From contig CAYFGJ010000008.1 in the NCBI GenBank assembly GCA_964342835.1, positions 1 through 19,373 on the forward strand: a stretch of 19,373 bases of DNA, written 5' to 3'. This DNA comes from GCA-2716945 sp964342835. Lineage in GTDB: Bacteria; Pseudomonadota; Gammaproteobacteria; GCA-002705445; GCA-002716945. The translations under genes and the position numbers were made by a program. Below the pieces are notes generated by a model. It was given only the letters and a program-made list of their open reading frames with translations, made no database searches and was not told the DNA's origin. Below, piece after piece: positions 1 to 6,823 of the stretch (positions are counted from its first letter, which is position 1; each line of letters begins with the position of its first letter).

Positions 1-1
1 C

Positions 2-490
2 AATAGAGCTAAAAGAAGGTTAGATGCTGAAGAAAAAATAAAAGTTTTTGCTGAAGAAAAAAATATATCATATGTAATCTTGCGCGTGCCTGGTATATAT
101 GGCCCAGATAGATTGCCAATAGACAAAATTAAAAAAAACATACCGCTTATTAAAATAGATGAAAGCCCTTTAACTAATTTAATTAATGTTAAAGACTTGG
201 CAAGATTAGTAATAGCAACACAAACAAATAATTTAGAAAATGAAATTATTAATGTTAGTGACGGGAAGCCTATAAAAGTAACTAATTATTATTTAAAAAT
301 ATGTAATGTAATGAATTTTGCTATACCAAATTTTATTTCAATAAATGAAGCAAAAAAGATCTTCGATGAAAAAAGGCTCTCTTTTTTGCTTGAATCAAGA
401 TCTCTAGACGTTACTAAGATGAAAAAATTATTGCCGGGTTGTATTAAATTTGAAAATCTAGAAACAGGAATTAAAGATTCTTTGAAATAG
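2..490 (+). CDS. NAD-dependent epimerase/dehydratase family protein (YeeZ-like SDR), 5' truncated by window edge
   Basis: The reading frame is open from the left edge to a TAG at 488-490, leaving the last 162 residues of a protein whose beginning lies outside the window. The visible part has the extended short-chain dehydrogenase/reductase pattern: a charged helix, then a strand ending LRVPGIYGP, then a segment LINVKDLARLV resembling the usual (I)HVDDLA helix, then EIINVSDGKP. In YeeZ-like SDR proteins these elements follow the catalytic Tyr-x3-Lys and shape the substrate pocket; the NAD(P)-binding glycine motif would be in the missing part. The substrate is unknown. The gene converges on the ParA-like gene with only four bases between the stop codons. 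Family assignment is fairly firm; a specific function is not. Confidence 0.75.
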   Translation, partial: NRAKRRLDAEEKIKVFAEEKNISYVILRVPGIYGPDRLPIDKIKKNIPLIKIDESPLTNLINVKDLARLVIATQTNNLENEIINVSDGKPIKVTNYYLKICNVMNFAIPNFISINEAKKIFDEKRLSFLLESRSLDVTKMKKLLPGCIKFENLETGIKDSLK

Positions 491-494
491 AGAA

Positions 495-1130
495 TTATCT
501 TTTTTCAGAATTTATCCAGGATATTAAACTTTTCCATTCTTCTCTATCTTGTGCAGTAGCAGCTTCGCCCATTTCAAAAACTCCAAGACCTCTTCTCGCG
601 CAACTTATATAATTTGTATTATCTCTGAAAGCTGTTATATATGGAACTCCTTTTTCTCTAATCAAATAGTTATCTAATTCAAGAAAAATATTTGTGTTTG
701 CTCGACAACGGTTTGCAACTAATCCAATTCTAATTTGTTTACGTATCACTGGTCCCATTGATTTTAAGTTACGTATAAATTCTCTAGCAGCCTCCATATC
801 TATTGGCGACGGTAATACGGGCACAACAATTTTCTGTGCTTTTTTTATATAAGTTTCAAGTCTCGTTCCATGAACTGCGGCTGGTACATCAAAAACAACT
901 ATGACGTTTTCTTTTTTATGTCTTTTAACAGGTTTCTGGTAAGATGTGACACCCTTGATTTTTGCTTTGGATATTGGCCTCTTAGACAGCCATGTAAGAC
1001 TAGATTTCTGTGGATCAAGGTCAACAAGAGTTGTATCAAAACCTTTATTCGCATAATACGCAGCTATATTTATAGCTATCGTTGTCTTCCCAGAACCGCC
1101 CTTAGAATTAATTACCATTACAGATTTCAT
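495..1130 (-). CDS. Orphan ParA/MinD-family ATPase
   Basis: A 211-residue P-loop ATPase of the ParA (SIMIBI) class. The deviant Walker A is NSKGGSGKTT near residues 8-17, with the signature lysine K10 and the P-loop lysine K15. Then come VDLDPQ near 36-41 (Walker A' region) and VVFDVPA, the Walker B equivalent. Serine replaces the valine of the commoner KGGVGKTT. There is no N-terminal DNA-binding domain. The ATG at 1130 is preferred because AAGGG lies a suitable distance upstream; a GTG at 1139 would add three residues, but the same AAGGG would then touch the start. No ParB-like or other partner gene is adjacent, and the window's canonical parA-parB pair is about 13 kb away. The protein could position a cargo or a partitioning complex, but nothing here shows what. 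Family call is firm, role unknown. Confidence 0.85.
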   Translation of the reverse strand: MKSVMVINSKGGSGKTTIAINIAAYYANKGFDTTLVDLDPQKSSLTWLSKRPISKAKIKGVTSYQKPVKRHKKENVIVVFDVPAAVHGTRLETYIKKAQKIVVPVLPSPIDMEAAREFIRNLKSMGPVIRKQIRIGLVANRCRANTNIFLELDNYLIREKGVPYITAFRDNTNYISCARRGLGVFEMGEAATAQDREEWKSLISWINSEKR

Positions 1131-1150
1131 TCTGAACACCCTTTTTATTC

Positions 1151-1178
1151 ATCATAACAAAGTAACTAAATTAGTCTA
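1151..1178 (-). promoter_or_regulatory. Candidate sigma70 promoter for the orphan ParA gene
   Basis: On the minus strand a TAGACT (plus positions 1178-1173; 4/6 to TTGACA) is followed after 16 bases by TATGAT (plus 1156-1151; 5/6 to TATAAT). It lies in the 53-base gap between xthA and the ParA-like gene and would start the transcript about 15 bases before the ATG. An inverted repeat AACTA/TAGTT overlaps the -35 area. This is consensus matching only. Confidence 0.4.
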
Positions 1179-1183
1179 GTTCA

Positions 1184-1978
1184 TTATAACTCAAGCTCTG
1201 CAAGTACTGGCGCATGGTCAGAGGTTCTTGGTTCTTTTTTACACCAAGTTTTATAACGAGTATGCCTATCAATGCTTATTCTTGTGCAGGCATTTTGTAT
1301 AGCTTCGTTTCCTAAAATTAGATCTATTCTATAACCTATATTATTATGAAAAGCTGCGCTTCGATAATCCCACCAACTAAAAGTTTTTGGGGGGTGTTGT
1401 TGGATTTTATCGCTTAAAAAGAGGTCGTAAAACCCCAAATCTAATAATGATTGGTATTTTTGTCGTTCTTTGGGAGAACATAAAATTTGTCCATCAGTGG
1501 CAACATGATCAAACGTATCTTCGTTTCTTGGTGCAATATTGAAATCACCCAAGATAATAATCTTTGAATAATTAGATTTTATTTTTTTAATATAATCATG
1601 CAAAGCATTTAACCACCGCATTTTATAATCAAATTTAGGGGTTCCAACATCCTGTCCATTTACGACATATAGATTAATGATTCTGATGTCGTTATATGTT
1701 GCAGCAATAGATCTTTTTTCATTTTCTTTTGTGGTTACAGGGTTTAATTCAATATCTTTAGGTTCTGTCTTTGATAGAATGGCAACACCATTATATGTTT
1801 TCTGTCCACAAAATATGCAACTATAGCCTAAATTTGAAAATATTTTTTCTGGGAATGATTCATCCTGGCTTTTAGTTTCTTGTAGAACAAGAACATCTGG
1901 GCTTGACTCAATCAGATATTGTTCTACTGCAAATTGTCTGACCTTGATAGAATTAATATTCCATGTAGCAATTAACAT
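1184..1978 (-). CDS. xthA: Exodeoxyribonuclease III
   Basis: A 264-residue endonuclease/exonuclease/phosphatase-fold enzyme, close to the 268 residues of E. coli exonuclease III. This family cuts at abasic sites and degrades duplex DNA 3' to 5' in base-excision repair. The catalytic set is intact: N7 in ATWNIN, E34 in LQETK, Y104 in NLYVVNGQ, D145 and N147 in GDFNIAP, D219 in YRIDLIL, and D254/H255 in TSDHAPV. N7 and E34 match the E. coli numbering exactly. The ATG at 1978 lies two bases after the gyrB stop codon, so it is probably translated from the gyrB transcript; no strong Shine-Dalgarno sequence is seen. Placement directly behind gyrB is unusual for a gammaproteobacterium and puts a repair nuclease in a replication operon. 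Confidence 0.95.
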   Translation of the reverse strand: MLIATWNINSIKVRQFAVEQYLIESSPDVLVLQETKSQDESFPEKIFSNLGYSCIFCGQKTYNGVAILSKTEPKDIELNPVTTKENEKRSIAATYNDIRIINLYVVNGQDVGTPKFDYKMRWLNALHDYIKKIKSNYSKIIILGDFNIAPRNEDTFDHVATDGQILCSPKERQKYQSLLDLGFYDLFLSDKIQQHPPKTFSWWDYRSAAFHNNIGYRIDLILGNEAIQNACTRISIDRHTRYKTWCKKEPRTSDHAPVLAELEL

Positions 1979-1980
1979 TC

Positions 1981-4383
1981 TTAAACATCGACTCTTGCTT
2001 TATAGAAATTTTCAACAACAAAGTTTTTTCTAGTTTCAGGGTCTGGTCCCATTAATCTTTCGTATACTTCTTCGTCTCCTGGGCCAAGGCTTAATTTCAG
2101 AAGGGATCTTGTTTGTGGGTTCATTGTTGTTTCTTCAAGCTGATTAGGGTTCATTTCTCCTAACCCTTTATAGCGTTGTAAGGTAAAACTAGATTTTGCC
2201 ATACCCATCAAGTGGCTATGCATTTCTGCTAATGAAGTAAAACTAAAGTTATTTTTAGATTCATCTATAAGAGTATAAATTGAGTCGACGTATTTGTGTA
2301 AGCCAAGAGCCGCAATAGACTTATAAGCATCCGAACAGAAAAACTTATTGTGTAGCTCTTCTGCATTATTAGTGTTTTTTACCCCATTATGTGTTTTTAT
2401 ACAAATCACAGAAAAGGCTTTATCATCATCTTGTTCGTCAGAAACAGCTAAAGAATAAGACATATTAACTGGAATTCGTTCATTGATAAATTTTTGAAAA
2501 CCATCTACCCAATCTTGCGTTTTCTTTTTATCTTGTAAGATTTTAATATCAACAGGCTTGTAAAGTGCAAGGTGCTTAATAATTTCTCTGTCGCGTTTTT
2601 TGGGGAAAGCTTTAAGTGACAGTTCCATTTCAGAGTAAGATTTTAATAAATCATAAAACTTCTGATCTGTTAGCTCTTTTTTATCAACTTCCAGTTTGCA
2701 AACTTTAGTAGATATTTTATTTATATATTCTGCAAACTCAGATTCATTTAATAAGTATTTTTCTGACTTGCCTTTTTTAACTTTATAGAGCGGCGGTTGT
2801 GCAATATAAATTTTTCCATCTTTTACAAGTTCCAACATTACAGTGCCAAACAGGGTTAACAGAAGTGTTCTTATATGAGCTCCATCAACATCTGCGTCTG
2901 TCATAATAATAACTTTTCCATAGTTTAGTTTTTCCGGATCATATGTTTCTGTTCCGATACCAATTGCTGATATAAGTGATGCAATTTCTGAAGACGAAAT
3001 AAGCTTATGTTGTTGTGCTCTTTGCGCATTAAGAATTTTACCTTTTAACGGTAATATTGCTTGTGTTTTACGATCACGCGCTTGCTTAGCAGAGCCTCCA
3101 GCAGAATCACCTTCGACTATAAAAAGCTCATTAATTGTAAGGTCTTTTGATTGACAATCAGCTAATTTGCCAGGCAGGCTACCAATACCAAGAGGGTCTT
3201 TCTTTCTTATTAATTCACGTGCCTTGCGTGCTTCAATTCTGGCTGTTGCAGCTTGATAGATTTTTGCAATTAACGCTTTTGTTTCTTTTGGGTTTTCTTC
3301 TAGAAACTCAAATAGTTTTTTATTCAGTGAAGTTTCTACAATGCCCTTAACTTCCGAGGAAACAAGTTTGTCCTTTGTTTGTGACGAAAACTTAGGGTCA
3401 GACATTTTAACAGAAATGATAGATGTAAGTCCTTCTCTGCAGTCTTCTCCGGTTATATCTAATTTATCCTTATTATTTTGGATTTTTTTACTTATGTAAT
3501 TACTAATCGTTCTTGTTAGTGAAGTACGAAAACCGGCTAAATGTGTCCCGCCGTCTTTTTGATATATATTGTTGGTAAAAGCGACTATATCTTCTTGATA
3601 AGATGATGTCCAAATCATAGCAATTTCGACAAGAACGTTTTTTGTTTCTGTTTTAAAATATATTGGGAGTTCATGAATAGGTGTTTTCTTTTTAATTAAT
3701 TCTTTTAAATATTCTTTAATTCCTCCCTCATACTTATACGATTGTTCAACGCCTCTAATTTCATCAATGTAGTTAATTTTTATTCCACTGTTTAGATATG
3801 CTAATTCTTGGAAACGTTTCTTTAAAATTTCCGAATTAAAATCTGTCATTGTAAAAAATTTTTTACTTGGTTTGAATGTAACTTTAGTCCCAGTTTTCTC
3901 ACATTTTCCATTGCTTTTTAACGGCCCTGTTGGCTTGCTGTCAAGATATTCTTGATGATAAGTTTTGTTGTTCTTGTATATATTAAGAATTAATTTTTCT
4001 GACAGCGCGTTCACGACCGACACTCCAACACCGTGTAATCCGCCTGATACTTTATATGAATTATCGTCAAATTTTCCACCTGCGTGTAATGTTGTAAGTA
4101 TTACTTCTGCAGCAGATTTTTTTTCATCCTCATGGGTATCTACCGGAATTCCTCTTCCATTGTCTTCTACGCTAACAGACTGATCCTCATGAACAGTTAC
4201 GGTTATTTCATCACAATGTCCTGCCAAAGCTTCATCAATTGAATTATCAACAACCTCAAATATCATTTGATGAAGGCCGCTACCATCATCTGTATCTCCA
4301 ATGTACATTCCAGGACGCTTTTGTACAGCCTCTAATCCCTTTAAAACCTTTATGCTTGTTGAGTCGTAGTTTTTTTTAGCCAA
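1981..4383 (-). CDS. gyrB: DNA gyrase subunit B
   Basis: An 800-residue type IIA topoisomerase ATPase subunit which, with GyrA (not in the window), introduces negative supercoils. The GHKL ATPase domain carries EVVDNSIDEA, DNGRGIPVD and GGLHGVGVSVVN. The TOPRIM domain carries VEGDSAGG with E424 at the same position as in E. coli, and MTDADVDG with acidic residues 496, 498 and 500 for the metal. QRYKGLGEMN is near the C-terminus. The stretch of roughly 170 residues after the TOPRIM motifs (about 530-720) matches the insertion typical of proteobacterial GyrB. The start is TTG at 4383: the N-terminus then aligns with E. coli GyrB, and AGAGGA lies about 9 bases upstream, inside the end of recF. 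The recF stop is 4 bases upstream and xthA follows after 2 bases. Confidence 0.98.
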   Translation of the reverse strand: MAKKNYDSTSIKVLKGLEAVQKRPGMYIGDTDDGSGLHQMIFEVVDNSIDEALAGHCDEITVTVHEDQSVSVEDNGRGIPVDTHEDEKKSAAEVILTTLHAGGKFDDNSYKVSGGLHGVGVSVVNALSEKLILNIYKNNKTYHQEYLDSKPTGPLKSNGKCEKTGTKVTFKPSKKFFTMTDFNSEILKKRFQELAYLNSGIKINYIDEIRGVEQSYKYEGGIKEYLKELIKKKTPIHELPIYFKTETKNVLVEIAMIWTSSYQEDIVAFTNNIYQKDGGTHLAGFRTSLTRTISNYISKKIQNNKDKLDITGEDCREGLTSIISVKMSDPKFSSQTKDKLVSSEVKGIVETSLNKKLFEFLEENPKETKALIAKIYQAATARIEARKARELIRKKDPLGIGSLPGKLADCQSKDLTINELFIVEGDSAGGSAKQARDRKTQAILPLKGKILNAQRAQQHKLISSSEIASLISAIGIGTETYDPEKLNYGKVIIMTDADVDGAHIRTLLLTLFGTVMLELVKDGKIYIAQPPLYKVKKGKSEKYLLNESEFAEYINKISTKVCKLEVDKKELTDQKFYDLLKSYSEMELSLKAFPKKRDREIIKHLALYKPVDIKILQDKKKTQDWVDGFQKFINERIPVNMSYSLAVSDEQDDDKAFSVICIKTHNGVKNTNNAEELHNKFFCSDAYKSIAALGLHKYVDSIYTLIDESKNNFSFTSLAEMHSHLMGMAKSSFTLQRYKGLGEMNPNQLEETTMNPQTRSLLKLSLGPGDEEVYERLMGPDPETRKNFVVENFYKARVDV

Positions 4384-4387
4384 TTGT

Positions 4388-5503
4388 CTAATCCTCTGTT
4401 GTTTTGCTTATTTTCTGGTCCTTTATAGTAAATATGTCCACCTCAGGAAATTTCGAACAGATAAGCTTTAACTTATCCCTGTATAGATCTGGGGCAGTTA
4501 AAAAACATGTTGCTTTAGCCTGAATAAGTAATTTTATCACAAGCTTAAGGTTCAAATCATCAATTCCAAAAAATAAATCATCAATTAAGAGTATGGGTTT
4601 GTAGTTATGTTTCACGTGAAATACCTCGCACTGTGAAAGCATTAATATTAGGCTAGAAATAACAAGCGTTGACATGGATGCGTGTTTTTTCAGTTCGCCG
4701 TTATTAGAGAGAAATGATAGGTCAGCTTTATGTGGTCCATACCTTGTATAACCAAGAGCTTTATCTTGGACAAGGTTTTTATCAAGGGCCTCAGCTAATG
4801 CAATGTTAGATTCCCACCCCTGGTAAAAACCAATACAAATGTGTGTTAAATCTTGATGTATATCAAAGCCAAGAGTTTTAAGTTTTTCTATGTGGCACGC
4901 ATATGTTTCTACCAATGTTGAACAATAGTTTTTTCTGAGGTCTGTGATTAAAACACCATGACTTATAAGCTGTTCAGTCCAATAATCAATTTCGGCAAAT
5001 TTTTTTGACTTTAAAAGAAAGTTTCTTTGTTTTAAGCATTTTGTGTAATTTTGGTAGGTATTAAGTGATTCTGGTTTCACGTGAAACACGCCCCAGTCAA
5101 TAAGATTTCTACGTAGCTCAGCAGGCTGATTTACAATATTTTCTGTTCCAAAACTTAATGAGATAGTGGGAAACAATGTGGATATTTTTTTAGCTCCAAT
5201 GAGTTTTCCATTTATTCTTGCGATATTAGACGAATTTAACGACTTTTCAATGACTATTTGTAGATTTTCGGTACATTTAATAGCATTTATAGAGATTTTT
5301 ACCCCTTTTTGTCCATATTTTATGTAATCTTCACTTACACTCTTTTTAAAGCTCTTAAGTGTGGAAGCAATTGACAGGGCTTCTAACAAAGTTGTTTTAC
5401 CAGCATTATTGTTTCCAACAATTATGTTTACTTTTTTTTCTGGTGTTAGTGCGGCATAGCTGAAAGACCGCAAATTTGCGACTGCAAGAGATTTGATGAT
5501 CAC
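4388..5503 (-). CDS. recF: DNA replication and repair protein RecF
   Basis: A 371-residue SMC-like ATPase; with RecO and RecR it helps load RecA at single-strand gaps and blocked forks. The Walker A motif is GNNNAGKTT near residues 30-38 after an N-terminal LRSF. An ABC-signature-like helix contains SSLILMLSQ, and the Walker B/D-loop segment is ILLIDDLFFGID with D308/D309. The start codon is GTG at 5503, one base after the dnaN TGA, with GAGAG about 8 bases upstream inside dnaN; no ATG start gives the expected N-terminus. Length fits the family (357 in E. coli). Two parS-like palindromes are embedded in its coding sequence, both read as Phe-His-Val-Lys. It sits in the common dnaA-dnaN-recF-gyrB order. 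Confidence 0.97.
   Translation of the reverse strand: MIIKSLAVANLRSFSYAALTPEKKVNIIVGNNNAGKTTLLEALSIASTLKSFKKSVSEDYIKYGQKGVKISINAIKCTENLQIVIEKSLNSSNIARINGKLIGAKKISTLFPTISLSFGTENIVNQPAELRRNLIDWGVFHVKPESLNTYQNYTKCLKQRNFLLKSKKFAEIDYWTEQLISHGVLITDLRKNYCSTLVETYACHIEKLKTLGFDIHQDLTHICIGFYQGWESNIALAEALDKNLVQDKALGYTRYGPHKADLSFLSNNGELKKHASMSTLVISSLILMLSQCEVFHVKHNYKPILLIDDLFFGIDDLNLKLVIKLLIQAKATCFLTAPDLYRDKLKLICSKFPEVDIFTIKDQKISKTTED
4608..4623. other. parS-like centromere site 1 (inside recF)
   Basis: TGTTTCACGTGAAATA matches the known bacterial parS consensus TGTTNCACGTGAAACA at all positions except the fifteenth (T for C), with a perfect 12-base palindrome TTTCACGTGAAA at 4610-4621. ParB of the ParABS system loads at such sites. 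It lies 465 bases from a second site, and a canonical ParB is encoded in the window. On the minus strand it reads as Phe-His-Val-Lys of RecF. Confidence 0.85.
5073..5088. other. parS-like centromere site 2 (inside recF)
   Basis: GGTTTCACGTGAAACA matches the parS consensus except at the first base, and GTTTCACGTGAAAC at 5074-5087 is a perfect 14-base palindrome. It is the better of the two sites by symmetry. It lies about 1.6 kb from the candidate origin and about 10 kb from parB, on the opposite side of the origin. Confidence 0.88.
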
Positions 5504-5504
5504 T

Positions 5505-6641
5505 TCACACTCTCATTGGCATGATTACATATTTGTTTTTTGGGGTTTCGTCTGTTGATGATATTAGGCAGCCGCCTTCAGAATTCTTAATTTGTATAAG
5601 CACATTGTCAGTTGAAATTACATCTATTGTCTCAAGCAAATATGATAAGTTAAATCCAATTTCAAGGTTTTCTCCTGTGTATTCACATGCAATTGAGGTT
5701 TTTCCTTTTCCTTGGTTCTGTTCTATATTTTTCGTTGAAGTTAATAAAAGCTCGTTAGCGGTGATTGTTAGTTTTACTCCTTTATATTTCTCATTTGCTA
5801 CTTGTGACATTACGCTTAAATGTTGTTTAAATTCATTTTTTTCAACAAGCAGCTTGTTTGGTAATTCTTCCGGAAAGACTTTATTGTAATCTGGGAAAGA
5901 GCCTTCAATGAGTTTGCTCGTAATATCATGTCCTTCAACATTAAAGTGTATCTGCTTATTATCATAGCTAAATTCGATTAATTTCTGTGAAATGTCCTTA
6001 AATGTTGCTAAAATACGTTTAAGTTCCATAACACACTTTCTTGGTATTATACAATTGTTAGGGTTTGCTTCTGCGTGTTCTCCGGGGCATTTGCTCAATG
6101 CCAGCCTGTGTCCATCTGTTGACACAAATACGGTTTCGTTGTTTTTCTTTTCAAAAAACAGCCCATTTAAAAAATGCCTAGCGTCTTGGTATGCCATGCA
6201 AAAACTTGTTTCAGACAAACTGGTTAGTAGTTCGCCTGCTTTTATTTTACTGATCGCTTTGTCTTCTGTTGTTTGTGTCTGCATCACAGGGAAATCATTA
6301 GCCGGCAAAGAAGGTAGGACAAGTTCGCTCTTTCCTGCGGAAATAGTTGTTTTCTGATCTTCTATATCAAATGTAATTTCTTTGTGGTTAGATAGGGCTT
6401 GAACTATATCCAGAAGTTTTTTTGCAGGCAGCGTTGTTTTCACCCCATCTTCTGTTCTTGCCAACGGGTAAGTATTTTTAATTTGAACTTCCAGGTCAGT
6501 TCCAGTGAAATGCAAACCATTAATATCAGCTTCAATCAAGACATTAGAAAGCACAGGCATCGTCTGATTAACTTCAGATACACCTACTACATTTTTTAAT
6601 ACACGGACAAGCTCCTCTGGCTTATTGATAATAATAATCAT
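5505..6641 (-). CDS. dnaN: DNA polymerase III beta subunit (sliding clamp)
   Basis: A 378-residue clamp protein (366 in E. coli) that dimerises into a ring around DNA and tethers polymerase III. The N-terminal segment has TMPVLSNVLIEA, the usual first-domain motif. The middle domain has TDGHRLALS, and the C-terminus ends YVIMPMRV, the family's typical end next to the partner-binding cleft. Three clamp domains of about 120 residues fit the length. The ATG at 6641 gives the expected N-terminus, but no Shine-Dalgarno sequence is visible: the preceding bases are almost pure A/T. It overlaps nothing and is followed by recF after one base. The 182-base gap upstream separates it from dnaA, so it may have its own promoter there. 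Confidence 0.97.
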   Translation of the reverse strand: MIIIINKPEELVRVLKNVVGVSEVNQTMPVLSNVLIEADINGLHFTGTDLEVQIKNTYPLARTEDGVKTTLPAKKLLDIVQALSNHKEITFDIEDQKTTISAGKSELVLPSLPANDFPVMQTQTTEDKAISKIKAGELLTSLSETSFCMAYQDARHFLNGLFFEKKNNETVFVSTDGHRLALSKCPGEHAEANPNNCIIPRKCVMELKRILATFKDISQKLIEFSYDNKQIHFNVEGHDITSKLIEGSFPDYNKVFPEELPNKLLVEKNEFKQHLSVMSQVANEKYKGVKLTITANELLLTSTKNIEQNQGKGKTSIACEYTGENLEIGFNLSYLLETIDVISTDNVLIQIKNSEGGCLISSTDETPKNKYVIMPMRV

Positions 6642-6682
6642 ATATATAAATTATATATTATTTTTATTAGATTTATATTAAA
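6641..6682. other. A/T-rich tract, candidate DNA unwinding element
   Basis: Forty-two bases with a single G, just upstream of dnaN. They contain ATATATAA-A-TTATATAT (6642-6658), a perfect inverted repeat with a one-base centre. Low stability next to a DnaA box suggests an unwinding element, but the same composition would suit a dnaN promoter. Confidence 0.4.
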
Positions 6683-6823
6683 GCCGTGATTTTCTTTTAA
6701 TTGATTGTCTTTGCTTGTTGGTTTGTTGTGTTTTTATAGTTGCTCTATGCGATGTTTGTAGTTGAAATAATGTGGATAAAAACATTGCTATGATACATTC
6801 ACATGTTATCAAGACTTGGCTAA
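6642..6823. other. dnaA-dnaN intergenic region, candidate oriC
   Basis: This 182-base gap has the features expected of an origin: a perfect DnaA box (6771-6779), a possible weaker box TTATCAAGA at 6806-6814 (7/9), and a nearly pure A/T tract at 6641-6682 that includes an 8-base inverted repeat around 6650. A run rich in T and G with almost no A or C occupies about 6710-6735. An imperfect inverted repeat TGATACAT/ATGTTATCA spans 6791-6811. There are no GATC sites, unlike E. coli oriC. It must also carry the dnaA end and probably a dnaN promoter; several TATAAT-like strings occur on the minus strand but none has a convincing -35. The presence of only one strong box makes this a candidate, not a certainty. 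Confidence 0.55.
6771..6779 (-). promoter_or_regulatory. Consensus DnaA box
   Basis: TGTGGATAA on the plus strand is the exact reverse complement of TTATCCACA, the high-affinity DnaA-binding consensus. It is the only perfect 9/9 match I found in the window and lies between dnaA and dnaN, so it may serve in initiation, in control of dnaN, or both. Confidence 0.75.

Noticed and set aside
470..506. Bidirectional terminator between the epimerase and ParA-like genes
   Set aside because: ATTCT/AGAAT can pair over a loose loop before a T run, but the stem is short, A/T-only apart from one pair and interrupted.
870..1157. Plus-strand open frame of 95 codons antisense to the orphan ParA gene
   Set aside because: It has no family resemblance and odd composition, and it lies wholly opposite a clear P-loop ATPase; similar antisense frames opposite gyrB, dnaN, yidC and mnmG were dismissed for the same reason.
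3212..3227. CACGTG in gyrB (AATTCACGTGCCTTG)
   Set aside because: Flanks on the right side do not match parS; only the six-base core and one flank agree.
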